A DNA stretch of 64,000 nt from Pieris napi (GCF_905475465.1 NC_062234.1:13973001-14037000); one strand, 5' to 3'; counted from the first letter of the stretch, positions 12,420-25,509 are shown. Notes: generated from the sequence alone by a model not told the origin. Numbers and translations are program-made.

Positions 12420-12866
12420 CTAGCTGCCCCCGCGAAATTTGTTCCTCCTTAATGTGATTTTACTTAGCCTACCTCTTTAGTACATACCAATTTGGATGAT
12501 TTTGCTATGCCACCCCAGAAACTGTTCTGAATGTGTTCCGGAATAAATATTTTTTCAGGTGGTTCTGTGAATTTTTCTCTCGGAAGAAAAAGTAGGCGTT
12601 GATCGTAAAGGGGTGAAAATGAAGGGTTGTATGTATTTTTGTAGGTTGTATCATAAAAAAATAAAACCAAAAATGTTTGTCTAAAAATTTAAAAAATTGG
12701 GGTAAACACCCCTTATCACTTTTTGAGGGGTTTGAAAGATAGATAGTAGCCGTTTCTCAGACTTACTGAATATGCATAAAAAATTTCATAAAAATCGGTC
12801 GAGCCGTTTCGGAGGAGTATGGAAACGAACATTGTGAACGAACGAGAATTTTATATATATTATAGA
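12420..12866 (-). mobile_element. Non-autonomous Helitron-like element, copy 1
   Basis: On the minus strand it starts TCTATAATATATATAAAATT at 12866 and ends GGGGGCAGCTAG next to T at 12420. It shares CCATACTCCTCCGAAACGGC with the plus-strand copy at 39837-40179. A TC start, CTAG end and A/T context fit the Helitron rule. No Rep/helicase is present. Confidence 0.6.
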
Positions 12867-12869
12867 AAC

Positions 12870-14120
12870 GATTCATGAAAATCTATATAATTGTTTCTAT
12901 GTGTGTCTAGTCCTGTCTATGATTATTTAAAATTCAAAACCGTCGAGGGATTTATGGTCGCGCCAGTTGTCGTTGTCAACATAACCTTTATTGTTATGTA
13001 TGCGAGTAGCTTAGCAGTAATCTCATACTTTTTGTGAACAAATAACATTACGGGTGCCTGGCGAATTATATTAAATAGTATAACCGCCACGCCGTTTTAT
13101 TTCCGAGTAGAGTCTATCATAGTGAATGTTCCGTCATCAGGGCTATGATAATACTATTTCATATGAAATATTCTAATTTAGGATGCCCGTAATTATGTGT
13201 TAGTACATGCAATATATCCACTATTATACGTTTTGGTTGAATAGGTCTTAATTATTTTGATTTAGTGCCTAGCGGATCTCATATAAATAAGATAATTGGT
13301 CGCTAAAACGCTGGCAAATGTAACTCATTTATAGAAGTTCTATTGCTTTGATATGAATTGCTGTTCATGGGTCTCGCTAAAACTCAATAATTTCTGCACC
13401 AATTTGGATGTTTATAATCTTGAAATATTTGTGGAAGTTCAAAGAAGGTTTAAACAGTGGGAATTATAAATAATTAGTAAAAAAAAATACTATAAACGAC
13501 ATTAATTTGAATTTTCGAATAAAAACTGTTCCTAGCTGGGAAATTCTTGATGTCTTTTGTCTGTTAAGAAATGAAAAAATGTCAATTGTTCGTCATATAT
13601 TTATTACCATTAGTTTGTTCCATAGCTGTAGTACGAGGTCCGATCTCTGCGGGCTGTTTTAAAAATATGTATTAAGGACACATATATGTAGGTAATACGA
13701 AATTCACCACATCATAGTATGTTATAAATACAAAAACAAACCCAATAAAACTTTCTTTGAATCCTTTATTAAACATGACGAAGCGCGTTGGCCAATCAAC
13801 TAAGTCAACATAATTTATACATGAATATTGCTGATTACGCCACTGTTTTCCTTCAGAATGAAAAATAATACGCCTTCGTAACAGTGCGGCGTATATATTC
13901 TGCATTATACCGCATTCCCTAATACAAAAAATATTCAACGGCGCCTTTCGCCCAGACGTTTGGCTGATATTATAACTGTATTATTAAGATATACATTGTT
14001 TGTTGAATATTTATCTGCGTAGCACATATTTATAGAAGTAATTAAACAATATTAACCCGTCTTGTATACCTACAAATATTATTTCTTCAAACTTCGTTAC
14101 ATTATAATAAAAACAAATAA
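12870..14120. other. Gene-free stretch
   Basis: No supported gene. 13680-13950 is slightly less AT-rich but shows no coherent coding signal. Confidence 0.4.
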
Positions 14121-14124
14121 CATA

Positions 14125-14200
14125 CATTACTAGGGATGCAACGGGTGCATGCTAACAAGCGATCTCTTCCAGGCAACTATATAAGGGAGAAAACGAAAAA
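14125..14200 (-). mobile_element. Fragment of the GGTTGCCTGGAAG family
   Basis: Reverse complement reads AGTTGCCTGGAAGAGATCGC then TTGTTAGCATGC, matching the element at 571-815 in inverse orientation. Confidence 0.5.
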
Positions 14201-14714
14201 AAGAAATACAAGTAACACTGAATACAATATAATACAATTGCCAAGCTTAATCTAAATTTAAATTAAAAAATTAATGAAATAAACTAAAAACTAAAATCTG
14301 ACGGTTCATGAATTACAATGCAAAAGACTTTTAAATGAAGTAAGAGAGTTAGAAAATTCTCTAGCTCTTCTAGAATGGACATATAAATGTAGTATATCTC
14401 GAAAACAACTGAAGAGGTGACTGCGACAAATTTGGAATCTTGGACTGTTCCCAAGGAATATACCTAAATCAAAAAGGGTCATGACTTTTACTTTCCATTT
14501 GCATAAGGAATGTTTGCAGTAAATTTAATTTATCGGCAAAGATAAAAAAATAACAACACATATGGAAACCTAACAATATAAACCAATGAAAATGCATTTA
14601 AATAGCCTCATAAAGAGAGTAATTAAAAAATAAATAATGGATGGTCTGCTAAACTTTAAGGTGATCGTAAAATTTTTGGGGTATTTTTATATGTAACTTT
14701 GTGTGTATCAAACA

Positions 14715-14858
14715 TTTTTTACAGTTTTTATTACAAACGAATTTGAAAATGTCGAATTTCACTTGTTTTCCTATTCATGGTAAATATTTGTTACGATTTT
14801 TATTACAAACATTCAACGTAAAAGTCGAAATTTGCTTGTTTTCCTATTCATGGTATCA
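14715..14858. repeat. Degenerate 2-copy tandem repeat, about 73-bp unit
   Basis: TTTTTATTACAAAC and CTTGTTTTCCTATTCATGGT both occur twice in the same order, about 73 bp apart. Confidence 0.6.
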
Positions 14859-15184
14859 GTAAAGTGCCATAACTACATAAAAATGTATTTAATTACATCT
14901 AAGTTGTTGAATATTTACCACCATTTTATTTATTAAAAGTTGCGCGTAAGCAGCTGAAATAATTAATGCTGCTTTCGCGCATCTGCATTACACTACAAGA
15001 GAGAAACTGACAATTATTAAAGATCTACGAAGTGCGTGTGACTGTGTTTATTACTTACACATCCATTAATAATATTAGTAACAAATATGAACCTATATTG
15101 CTCAGAGATAATGTAGCATTCTATATGAAACATTATATTTGATACAAATTAATTTATATTTAATAATGATTCAATTAAAACCAA

Positions 15185-15480
15185 AAAAGGAAAAGTGGAA
15201 ATAGGCCGGTCACATTACCCGCATATTGGTCAAAAAGACCCTTACTTGGAATGGCGCAGTGGGAAGAAAACAGAGAGGATGCCCTCCAGAAACCTGGGAA
15301 GATGGAATAAAAGGGGTAACGGGGAAGGATTTGAAAATTTGGAGAAGGCCTTCATTCCGTCGGAGGACGTGTACCTACTACGAGGAAGGTTAAACAGAAT
15401 GGACTTTATGTAATCCTGATTATGTAAACCTCGAATAGAGGCAATTTATTTTTTATTTTTATAATAATTTAATTGTAATC
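15185..15480 (+). mobile_element. LINE ORF2 C-terminal remnant with 3' tail
   Basis: In two frames it keeps pieces of the non-LTR retrotransposon ending: GRSHYPHI, LEWRSGKK, then RWNKRGNGEGFENLEKAF. This corresponds to the RWxDDI...W...LEEAF ending of related fragments in the window. Frameshifted and 5'-truncated. Confidence 0.6.
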
Positions 15481-15484
15481 TTTT

Positions 15485-16228
15485 ATATTGTTAGTACAGT
15501 TTTATAAATATCATCGTGCGGAGGTTATTTATACTTTTTACAGCTCATTAAATCGATCCACTTTATGCGTCAGTACATTGAAGAAAACGTGTATAATTAA
15601 TTTTGACCTATTGTCCTGTAACAGTTATTAATGTGAAAATCTATTTTGTTCTAAATTGTGTTGGTTCTGTTTGCATTTCAAAACAAAAAATCATTAAATA
15701 TTTGGGAACCTTTACATTTAACGTGCTTTTCATTAGCAAGGTAAATTAGTTAGTTGAACATATTACAAAGAAACTTATACAAATTATAATAATATCACAA
15801 AATATACAGACACAGATACAATTAAAGCAGACACAAAATGGTGTTATTTATGGTCAATTTTCAAACATTTTTCATCTTAGAATCTCATGTCGCATGTACT
15901 AGGAGGTCATAGAGGGCAAGGCGGTATCGACCGGGTTATACTCGACCATACAGCCCTCACGCGAATAAATGATTATGGAAACACCCTATTTACCCATTTC
16001 ACTACAATGCCTACTAACACGGTTTCCGTATAGACGTCAAATACAGTAATTGACAGGATTAAATGCTCTATGGTTATTTCTAATAGTCTAAACCTCCGGA
16101 TATAGTATCATTAAATCGTACTCTGGGCTAATGCTAACGACAATTCGTAGCTGAGTTGTTCATAATAAAGATATTTTATTACTATTAATCAAATAGTTTG
16201 TTTGATTTATATCTATATTTGATAGATT
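15485..16228. other. Gene-free stretch
   Basis: AT-rich; nothing recognised. Confidence 0.4.
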
Positions 16229-16230
16229 TT

Positions 16231-16558
16231 AGCGTGTTGTTCCCACGAGAATGTAAGTGCGTGCTTCTATTTCATCATGCTTACTGCTGATAGGGGACAA
16301 ATCTTTGTTTTTAACATTTTTTTTATTATTAATTAATTATTAATTACTTAATCACGTGGAAAATGGTATAATGGTTGCAGATCCTTACAAACATTGTGTT
16401 ATTGCCAGCTGTTCTTCTTGTCCATTCTACGCCCTTGTTTTGAGAACTGGAAGTAAATGTAAAATTAGAAGCATTTAATATGTATTTCTTTCTTGATGTT
16501 TATAAGTGTAAATTGTGTTACCTAAATGAATAAATGATTTTGGCTTTGACTTTGAATA
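16231..16558 (+). mobile_element. Dispersed retroelement tail, family B copy 1
   Basis: Runs from GCGTGTTGTTCCCACGAGAA (16232) through TGTAAGTGCGTGC and GGACAAATCTTTGTTTTTAA to a TTTGACTTTGA-like tail. It is the most complete plus-strand copy of a family also found at 17149-17478, 27193-27522, 43186-43375 and 53614-53817. The tail suggests a non-LTR retrotransposon 3' end or SINE; no coding capacity. Confidence 0.65.
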
Positions 16559-16790
16559 CTGTAAATGTTTAAAAGCTTTTATGTACGACCTTGACAATTA
16601 CGATAAACACTTCCCTAAATAAATTGATAAACCTTATCAATCCAATTCAGAAAAGCATTTTTTTAGATACGCTCTTTAGATATGACTAAACACTTCAAAA
16701 TGTATGATAAGAATATTTGTACTGAGCCTGGGCTATCTGTGCATAGCTCTGATGCATCTTTGAACTCTGAGGTCCTACGATCGTATTACA

Positions 16791-16917
16791 GCCCTGCGAT
16801 TCTGTAACTCACCAAATGCCAAATCATAAAATGATTGCTTCAAGACTGATTTCAGAGCGACCGCCAATGCGAAAACCGCTGTGTGAGTTCGAAAAGTGAG
16901 TTACAGAATCGCAGGGC
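16791..16917. mobile_element. 127-bp MITE with 22-bp TIRs
   Basis: GCCCTGCGATTCTGTAACTC begins the left arm and GAGTTACAGAATCGCAGGGC ends the right arm; the two are perfect inverted repeats extended by AC/GT. Short non-coding centre. No clear target duplication. Confidence 0.75.
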
Positions 16918-16936
16918 AGCTGTGATCTATTAAGAC

Positions 16937-17025
16937 ATACTCGTACGGTGAAAAAAAATCGTGTGAAAACCGAACAGACTTAAAAATCAGACGGCTGATC
17001 ATCTACTTGCCTAATACGGAAAATT
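16937..17025 (+). mobile_element. SINE 3' half fragment
   Basis: CTCGTACGGTGAAAAAAAAT ... GTGTGAAAACCGAACAGACT ... GACGGCTGATCATCTACTTG then CCTA follows the order of the tRNA-derived SINE body: CTCGAACGGTGAAGGAAAAC, ATCGTGAGGAAACCG, then the CTACTTGCCTA end. Confidence 0.55.
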
Positions 17026-17148
17026 TATCAAATAAACACATGGATTAATTACTAAGAGGTAAAAATACTAAAAGAGTGATGTATTAATTCCTATTAGTAA
17101 TGCTTGATTTAAAATACGTATTATACTGTATGCTATCAAAAGTCAAAA

Positions 17149-17478
17149 ATGACACATGTAGGTGTTCATGTAGGTAACACAATGTACACTTATGAACGTC
17201 AAAAAAAGGAATATACATTAAATGCTTCTAATTTTACATTTACTGCCAGTTTTCAAATCAAGGGCGTAGAATGGGAGAGAAGAACTGGCAATAAACTCTC
17301 TGCCACTCTTTTTAATAGCCAAGTTTTTTGTTTTACACAACGTTTGTAAGGAGCTGCAACCATTACACTATGTTCCACGTGACATCTTAAGTCATAAATA
17401 ATAATAAAATAAATTAAAAATAAAAATTGTTCTTCTATCAGCAGGAGGCATGGTGAAATAGGAGCACGCACTTACATT
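17149..17478 (-). mobile_element. Dispersed retroelement tail, family B copy 2
   Basis: The reverse complement reads GGAATGTAAGTGCGTGCTCC ... CATTTAATGTATATTCC ... GTGTTACCTACATGAAC, matching copy 1 along its length. Confidence 0.65.
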
Positions 17479-17479
17479 C

Positions 17480-18980
17480 CCGTCACTTTGTTGTCATAGA
17501 CCCGTATTTTGATTATAAAATTCCCTAGTAAATTCAAAAGAAAGAATTAACAATATGACGCATTTTATTAACGATGCGAACAAAGCTCGATCCACTTCAC
17601 ACTATTTCAGATCTTTAATGAAGCGAGCCTTGTAGTCTGAAAAACATCGTTTATGCTAAAGTTGTTGTTTTATTTATACGCCATACTTATAAGGGGACGC
17701 ATAATTTCTATTTTTACGAATTTTATTGTATATAAAAACATGCGTCTAACATACAAACGATGCTACATAAATAAAATATAACGGAAAATGATTATTCAGA
17801 AGGAAACTGTAGAATTTTATTCAACTTTTCAGTGAATAGATAAACCGTAAATTTTCATCCGAATATAATACAAGCAAATATAAAAGAAAATCCGACACAG
17901 GAGACTTTTAAATATGTCAGGGTTATAATTTCAACCTTTCAGCCGTATAACATTTTTAGAATATTTGCGACGAGCCAGCTTTATACGCATACTAGCATTC
18001 CTGGAAAAATACCGCTTAATGAAAAATTTAATATTAGGCTTACGAAATGTATTCTTATTTATTGTTTTAATTATATATATACCACACTTTTTGAGATTTT
18101 AAAAATAAATAATAAGGTGTATTACTTCGCAAAAGTCGAGATCTAAGAAGTTTTGCTACCGAAACTGATTGACCTAATTTCCTTTTCATTTTTATATATT
18201 TTTATAACATTCTGTCAAATTCAATTCAGTCAGGTGGTCATGTCAGGTTTAGGCTATGATGGAAAGAAACAAATAAGTACTTAAGTAAAAATAATTAAAT
18301 TGTAGTTAAGGCTATAGTGTTTATGTTTTAGGCTTTTATTTTTTTACGTAACGTAATATATAATATCTAATACTGTGTTTGTTAAAAGTGCTTTAAGTTA
18401 AAATCAACTGTTGAGTGTGTCCAAAATTTAACTTTCTAGTAGATTTTTAAATTATATTTGAGTTTTATTCAGGAAACATATCATAACTTTGGTTGGTTAC
18501 TCATTAAATAACAAAAACGGGTTACCGTTCAAAAACTTTACCATAAACAAATATTAATTAAACCGGCTTTAAAGCGCTTGATCCCTAAACTTTGCATACG
18601 AAACTAACGGATCGTTTAACTTTTGACATTTGTAAAGTCCAAGCAAATCAAGAATAGCGTTTATTAAATTTTTATTGAGGTAATTTTATAATGTTTTACA
18701 TTACATGAAATGATTTCAATTTAGTAGTCTATAAATATTTATTTGTTTATTTTATTGTGGTAATAAATTAAAGTAAATCAGTGGCGCAAAATAAAAAATA
18801 AAATATGTTTATTATGGAATATAAGTATCACTTATTCCACGTCATTAAATTTGTACCAGTAGACATCCCTACTCATCGGCAAAGAAGACAGAGGGTGTAG
18901 GCCGAGAGAAAAAGCCGGCGTAAAAAACTGTCGGTACTTTTTAAGAACCTGTATCTGTTTCATGATTATTTCTCAATCTA
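17480..18980. other. Gene-free stretch
   Basis: AT-rich with no supported gene or bounded repeat. Confidence 0.4.
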
Positions 18981-18984
18981 ATAG

Positions 18985-19178
18985 GCAAGTTGCCTCCTGT
19001 GCCTGACACACGTCAACTTTTTCTGTCTAAATCATGCCAGTTTCCTGACGAAGATTTCCTTCAGCATTCGATCGATTTAAGTGCCCACATAGAAAGAAAG
19101 TTTATTGGTGGTCGAACCTACGACCTCAGGGATGAGAGTCGCACGTTGAAGCCACTAGACCAACACTGCTCTTGTGGT
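18985..19178 (-). mobile_element. tRNA-derived SINE, copy 1
   Basis: On the minus strand it starts AGCAGTGTTGGTCTAGTGGC at about 19174 (A-box-like), then has GGTCGTAGGTTCGACC (B-box-like), then AGGAAACTGGCATG and the GTGTCAGGCACAGGAGGC end. Pol III-type SINE remnant, near full length. Confidence 0.7.
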
Positions 19179-19830
19179 AATATGCTAATAAATTCTAAAA
19201 TATGTAAAAAATTCATAATAGAGCCGAATACTGCGATATTGATTTAAAAATGTCGTGCAAGATATCTCACGTGAAATAATACCACAAGAATTGAAGCTGA
19301 ATATAAAGTTGTCAAAAATGTAAAACTGGCATTTGATATTGGGACACGTACCATAAATTGAGTGCAATGGAGTGTGACTCGATGAAATGTTACTGTTAAA
19401 AATGACTGCAACGTGCTTTATGTGAAATAATATTATTCATAACTACAACCTGCACTGCAGATGTCAATTGTGTACAAAGTCCAAGGGGAGTCGAGATAAA
19501 CCATAAATAATATTTTTTATTATAAAATTATTTTTCAAATAATTTGACACCTTGATTGACCAGGTAGGTCCTCGGATGGAGGAGATATTCTTGAACATAA
19601 CAATTTATTACAAGAGTTATGTAACCTAACATTAGTCAGTTCATATTAAGCCAATAAATTGTAAAACATCAGTTAAGTAATAAATGTGCCCTCTAGTTTT
19701 TAACCTCTGATATATTGTGATATAACATTCTCGTTCCCGATGATGATGTCTAAGAGGTCTACTACACTTATATTCTTTATATTTAACAGAAGTGTCACTT
19801 AGTTTTAAGAACCCTTAAATAAGCCAAGTT

Positions 19831-19998
19831 AGCAGTGTTGGCCTAGTGGCTTCAGCGTGCGACTCTCATACCTGAGGTCGTAGGTTCGATTCCCGGCTTT
19901 GAAGCAATGAACTTTCTTTCTATGTGCACATTTAACATTTGCTCGAACGGTGAAGGAAAACATCGTGAGGAAACCGACATGTCTTAGACCCAAACAAA
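19831..19998 (+). mobile_element. tRNA-derived SINE, copy 2
   Basis: AGCAGTGTTGGCCTAGTGGC (A-box region) and GGTCGTAGGTTCGATTCCC (B box) lie at tRNA-like spacing, followed by ACATCGTGAGGAAACCGACA and TCTTAGACCCAAAC. The cloverleaf is not intact, so it is a SINE rather than a tRNA gene. Confidence 0.75.
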
Positions 19999-19999
19999 A

Positions 20000-21030
20000 G
20001 TCTTACCTTCAAACAAAGCGTATCATTTATTTGAACATCCTTCCAACCGTAACCGTTACTTAACTCAAGCCAGTTTTTAAAAACTTTTACTATGTGTGTT
20101 GAGACCGTTGCCAGAATTAAAAAATCAATATTATTAATTAACTCTATTAGATTTTTATGCAGACATTTTGTCATGTCTCTGGCTCATCTAAATCAAAATA
20201 TATTTTTTTCAAATAGGTAACACTATGTATATATGAATAAGAAAATAAATATATATGAGCATCGCAGAAGATATATACATAGGCTCTTGTTACACCTATA
20301 TAATGACTGAAATACATACACAGATTTTCAAGACCTGTTTTCAAGTATTCAAGCTACTGAAAAACAATTAGTTAAAAAGGCAATTAGCCACTCTCTACTC
20401 AACGTAGCAAACGTTTCTGTCGAAACTGTAATCTCATCGACAATTCCCTACAAGATTAAATGTCATGTGCCTTAATGGAATATATTTTGTCTATGAATCT
20501 TAGTATATCAATATCACGCAGCTCAATTTGTTCATATCATCAGAGTTAGATAGTTAGTATTTATGCTTAAAGTAGAGAGAGTGAACGTCGCTAAAGAATG
20601 AATAGGTGTCTTAAATTTCTACAAATATCAAGAAAAATTACAAACGATATTTCGGCATGGAATCAAAATGCAGTCATAAATCAAAAAACACGAAGACAGT
20701 ACCAGTGAGACGGGTTAACTTTCTTTCTTATTCGGTAAGCGATTTCCTCTGTAATAAGTGAACGTTCTGAACCAGTGACAATCAGTGCTTGCAAAGTACT
20801 GTGAAAATTTCGATCAAAGAACTATTGGAGGTTTGCAGCAATAAGAACATTGTGCAACTGTTTCCATTAGACATTGTGTTCACTAGATTTATCAACAGAT
20901 TTGCGAGAGTTTTCTAAATCTAAAGAAAAAATAGATTTCAATTGATACGTGTGTAAATTTAATTGAATAGATTTTTTTAATTGAAAGATGTAATATTTAC
21001 TTATTTAAGAAAAGTGGTTCACTTCTACCT
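20000..21030. other. Gene-free stretch
   Basis: AT-rich with no supported gene. Confidence 0.4.
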
Positions 21031-21039
21031 CCTAACGGG

Positions 21040-21318
21040 AATACGTCGAATTCATCGTCGAGTTTCACTATCGCACGTCAAAGCAGAATACGAGAGCGTT
21101 TTTAAGGCAGTTTTTGCCGCGCACCACCAATATGTTGAACCACCTACCTACCCACTGTAGTATTTCCCTACCAAATCGGATCCTTCAAGAAAAGAGCGTA
21201 CCAATTCTTAAAAGACCGGCTACGCACTCAGGAGCCCTCTGGCATTTAGTGTCCATGGGCGGCGATATCACTTAATATTAAGTGAGCCTCTTGCTCGTTT
21301 GCCCCTAGTTCTATAAAA
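21040..21318 (+). mobile_element. Non-LTR retrotransposon 3' end, family C copy 1
   Basis: Remnants of a C-terminal coding tail (TTATGTTGAACC-type LWNELP region, then a degraded FFKKRAYQFLK near 21185) run into the 3' UTR GTGTCCATGGGCGGCGATAT ... GTTCTATAAAAAAAA. The clade is probably Jockey/CR1-like. Inactive. Confidence 0.65.
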
Positions 21319-21319
21319 A

Positions 21320-22395
21320 AAATAACATCAATCTAGTATATACTTACGAATAATATGTATCGTACAATATTAACGTATTTAAAAAGATTTCAAATACGTA
21401 CGTTTTCGAAGTAATTGGTTTAAGCTATATGAAGCACTTTTAAATAAGTAGGTACGTACGTTTAAAATAATTTATTCTTAGTTAAGTAGAATTTCAGCAA
21501 TATTTGGACATGGTTTCCAACTCCACTGCATTGCGAAACTACATTTCAATTTGACGTTTTTTATTTTACGAACGCAATTTAGCTCTATACACGTAGTACT
21601 CAGTAAATTCTATCTAGAAAGTAAGTAATTAGAAGCACACAAGCACACATTAGAAGCACTGAAATAGAATTATTTTGTATTATTGTATAAATAATCATTC
21701 TTAATTAGAATTGTGAACTAGCGTAGAATTGTTAGCTAGCTTAATGACGACACAGATTATTTTCAAGAAAATCAGGTAGGCAATAGAAATAAAGCTTAAA
21801 TAAAACCTGAATCTACGACTACAAAGACAAAGCGTCATGAGTTTCCCTCCTCAGGATTCCTCTAATTTCCCGAAACACACCAACCAAAACAGACGAATAC
21901 TATTGACAAATGAAAAACGAAATATCACCACGCTTAGTGACAGAGACCACAAAGTGTTCCAATAATGTATTTTCTGTTTCGTACATATAGCCAAATAGCA
22001 CATCATTTGGCTTATAAAGAAAAAACTATTAGTTAGAATCTATTTATCAAGTATTTACGGTTTAGGAGTTATCCAATAATTAACAAGCAAAAAATTTGGT
22101 CCACAACACACGACATATTACCGTCAATAACTCATTTCAAATAATATATCATCGACATTATTGTCAAAGCAAATAGCCGTGTTATTAAACGTAAGCCAAT
22201 AAGCCATCAATTCACCCGTGTTGTTTGTTTTTGTATTCCCTAACATTAAGCCTATCGAGTGTCCAGAAATATTACCAATGATTTTCCATGAAAAATATGT
22301 TTACTATATACACTAATCAAGCTTTTTACGCACAGTAACTACGCTGTTTAAGAATATAATATATAACCTTTAATATTGAAATATGTGGCTACGTA
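21320..22395. other. Gene-free stretch
   Basis: AT-rich; no supported gene or bounded repeat. Confidence 0.4.
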
Positions 22396-22399
22396 AAGG

Positions 22400-22635
22400 T
22401 AGAAACAGAGAAGAGTGGAAGCTCTTAGAGGAGGCATATGTCCAAGGACAAGCTGTATAACAAAAATTAACCGGCTTGCCGATTAATTTTTAGTGTTAAT
22501 TTATTAGTTCTTCGCATTTTCATGTACTAGTATAAGTAATTACACCAATAACGACGTAACACGTATGTAGATTAATAGAATATAATTATATGACCAAAAA
22601 AATAGAGCAATAAAGGCTTTTATTATTATTATTTT
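22400..22635 (+). mobile_element. LINE 3' end with (ATT)n tail
   Basis: Encodes an EEWKLLEEAYVQGQAV-like ending followed by a stop near 22458. A 3' UTR with an AAAAATTAACCGG hairpin follows, then AATAAAGGCTTTTATTATTA. Typical non-LTR retrotransposon ending. Confidence 0.6.
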
Positions 22636-22689
22636 GATTATTATTGAAGTATAGTGTTAACCATTTCTTTCAACTCATTAATTAAACGG

Positions 22690-23105
22690 GTTCGAATCGT
22701 CGACGACCGATCTCTTTCCGTGCGGCTTGATCCCTTGGCGTTGCGTAGAGATGTGGGGTCACTGCATCTTCCATGGAGAGTGTTCAGAGGAGTTGTTCGG
22801 ATTAATACCTGCAGCTGAGTTTCATCATCGTCCAGGCAGAATACGGAATTCCATCCGTATCATCTCGATGTCCGTCATTCGTCAACTGAGCATTTTTTAA
22901 GGTAGTTTTTGTAGCGCACCACCAGTATGTGGAACCAGCTGCCCACTCAACCAATTCGACTTAGGATTCTTCAAAATAAGAGCGTATCAATTCTTACAAG
23001 ACCGGCACTCACGAGCCGTCTGGCATTGAGAGTGTCCATGGGCGGCGGTATCACTTAACATCAGGTGATCCTCCTGCGCGTTTGCCCCCTGTTCTATTAA
23101 AACAA
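22690..23105 (+). mobile_element. Non-LTR retrotransposon 3' end, family C copy 2
   Basis: Longer copy of family C. Frames keep pieces of VGSLHLPWRVFRGVVRINTC and then FKIRAYQFLQDRHSRAVWH before GTGTCCATGGGCGGCGGTAT and CCTGTTCTATTAAAA. Frameshifts make it non-functional. Confidence 0.7.
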
Positions 23106-23109
23106 ATTA

Positions 23110-24330
23110 ATTATAAGAACATTAGACGTTATAAAATTATAAGATTTATAAGATTTGGTCCTAGACACTCGATGTTTTATTCACTTTGTGTTATTAAAAT
23201 CAAACAACTATTCTAAAATTGCAGTTATTAGAAATTTTAAATTAAGAAGGAATCCAAGAATTCTTCTAAAGATAAAAATATTATAAGGTACAGTAGAAAA
23301 TGATTTGTTGACGTGACAGATTCGTTCAGCAATCGCAGAAAAAGGTCCGAGCCATTATTTTATAGACAATAGACTGATATAGAAGTCAAATGGAATCATT
23401 ATCCACTCGGGTATAGTCAGAACGATATCGCTTTGTCATTTAATGTATGACGCGTTCGTTTCATTAAAGAGGTCGTTGTGGTGACATACTTTTACTGCGG
23501 GTGATTTTTAATCTGTTTCAGAGCGTGGAATTCGAAATTTAAATTTTTAGAGGTGTGAAAAGACTTCACAGTTCTCGTATGTGAGGTAAAAAGATTTTTG
23601 AGTTTTACACAGATTTATATGCTGAATTTTTTTAAATATAATAAAAAAAATTAATGTGTACATTTATGCTTTACTTGTCATTTTCAAGTCCATAAATAAA
23701 TGATTCGAGTATTACTAATGTAGGTACTAGGTATTTTATATATCCATCTCTCAGTGTATGATCTCTGTTAAAACATATATATCTCTCTTATAACTTTGTT
23801 CAATAACAAATTTCAAAAGTTGCGCACCTTTGAGGTTTCAAAGGAGGTCGTGGTCCTTGAGGATTATTTCGAAAACTAAGATATCTCCTAAAATATTGAT
23901 TATATTCATATGATGTCCAGGACCAACATGTTCAAATTAATTAATTTTTATGTGATAAGGATAAATAACATACCAGAAATTTCATTACCATAAAGAGTGT
24001 AAAAATATTACACACATAACTAAGTAACTTAACGAAGTTAGCCTCCGTCAGCTTTTAAATGAACATACGGTTTCAAGGAACGATTCGTAAATCCACGCCA
24101 AAGCTAAACTTAAGCTGTTGATATTGGCTAAGAAACTTTCAAATGTCGCACTGACTTCATTAACCAGTGGTTATTTAAACTTTGCCACTTAGAATAAAAT
24201 TTAGTTAATCACATTGTTCCCTACACTGTATGGATTAAATTACGAGTCAATTTTAACATATATGTAACGTAATAAGTACAAACAGCGTACCCTTGATAGG
24301 CCAGCATCTCACAAGTGAGTCTTTTGACTT
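23110..24330. other. Gene-free stretch
   Basis: AT-rich; no supported gene. Confidence 0.4.
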
Positions 24331-24334
24331 TGTT

Positions 24335-24435
24335 TTCACATTTATAAAAAAGGAAGAATCTATCAGGATCTGTGACAAAAAGAAAGATTGTTTCACTGAG
24401 AATCGAACCTAGGTCATAACGAACTACTGAATTCT
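24335..24435 (-). mobile_element. Possible eroded tRNA-derived repeat
   Basis: The minus strand contains GACCTAGGTTCGATTCTCAG, a good Pol III B box, but the A box and the rest of the SINE body are not clear. Confidence 0.3.
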
Positions 24436-24439
24436 TTAT

Positions 24440-25380
24440 TCTATGCATTTCCTGTCCATACAATATCTGCGTTAATGAAAATTGCTAAAATCATCCGACT
24501 TGTAAAACAACATTGCTGATTTTCATAAACATTTAAATGATTCACTGGCGAATGCCAAATAATAGAGCCTTTGTAAACAAAACTACTAGTCCTCGACACT
24601 ACTAAACAAAAACTCCATAGTCATGTAGAATGTCCTACCGAAAACAAAAGCATTGTTTTAGTCAAATGGTAGCCAAAAATTATTCCTAAAAGAATGACAT
24701 AATAGAAATTGCTATTGTTGCTGTGAAAATCGAAATTGTGACACGAAACACTCCAAAACAGGCGAATGCTTTTCACAAATAAAAGAGGAAAATTCCTTTT
24801 TTGAAATATGTGACATGATATCCACGCTTAGTGACGGAGCTTACCACAAAGGCTGTCGCACTGCATATACGAAAACGTACAGAATAGTGCAGTGTTTGTG
24901 AAATGAAAGCCCAAGTTTTGTTTTTATATATAGCGTAATACAGGTAATTATTTTTTTCATTATATATGGATATAGATATACCATATAGACGTTATATTTA
25001 CGTGAAGAAAATTTATTTCTTGAGATATGTTATTATACAGTACAAGCTGTCAAGTATAACTTGGCGTTCTAGTGGCGGCACCTCTTACTCTTTATGTCTT
25101 GCCACTTTTCATTATTTTCCACAAAGCTCTCTTAAAAATTATACAAAAAAATACGTAACAGTATATAAAAGATGTTTATATAATTGAACAATGAACCACC
25201 GGACTTTACGAATTGATATTTGTCAAATTGCTTTCTTTATTTACTACACACAAAAGACTACTATAAATAACCTTTTTCCAGCGATGGCTAACGCCAAAGC
25301 TAGATACGGAAAACACCGGAACCGAACGCTCCATCATCATTTCAATTTAGCTGAAACCTTTGTTTTATAAACCACCCGCA
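24440..25380. other. Gene-free stretch
   Basis: AT-rich; no supported gene or repeat boundary. Confidence 0.4.
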
Positions 25381-25383
25381 CCA

Positions 25384-25505
25384 ATGGACTTTCTTTCTAT
25401 GTGTGCATTTAACATACGCTCGAAATGTGAAAGCAAACATCGTGAGGAAACCGGCTAGCCTTAGACCCAAAAAGTCGACGGTATGTGTCACCTACTTGAT
25501 TTTTT
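25384..25505 (+). mobile_element. SINE 3' half fragment
   Basis: GGACTTTCTTTCTATGTGTG ... ACATCGTGAGGAAACCGGCT ... CTTAGACCCAAAAAGTCGAC matches the body of the SINE at 19831; the tRNA-like head is missing. Confidence 0.65.
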
Positions 25506-25509
25506 TTAA

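Noticed and set aside
19831..19905. tRNA gene (A box and B box present)
   Set aside because: The cloverleaf and acceptor stem do not form, and the same unit recurs with a common non-tRNA 3' body, so it is a SINE.
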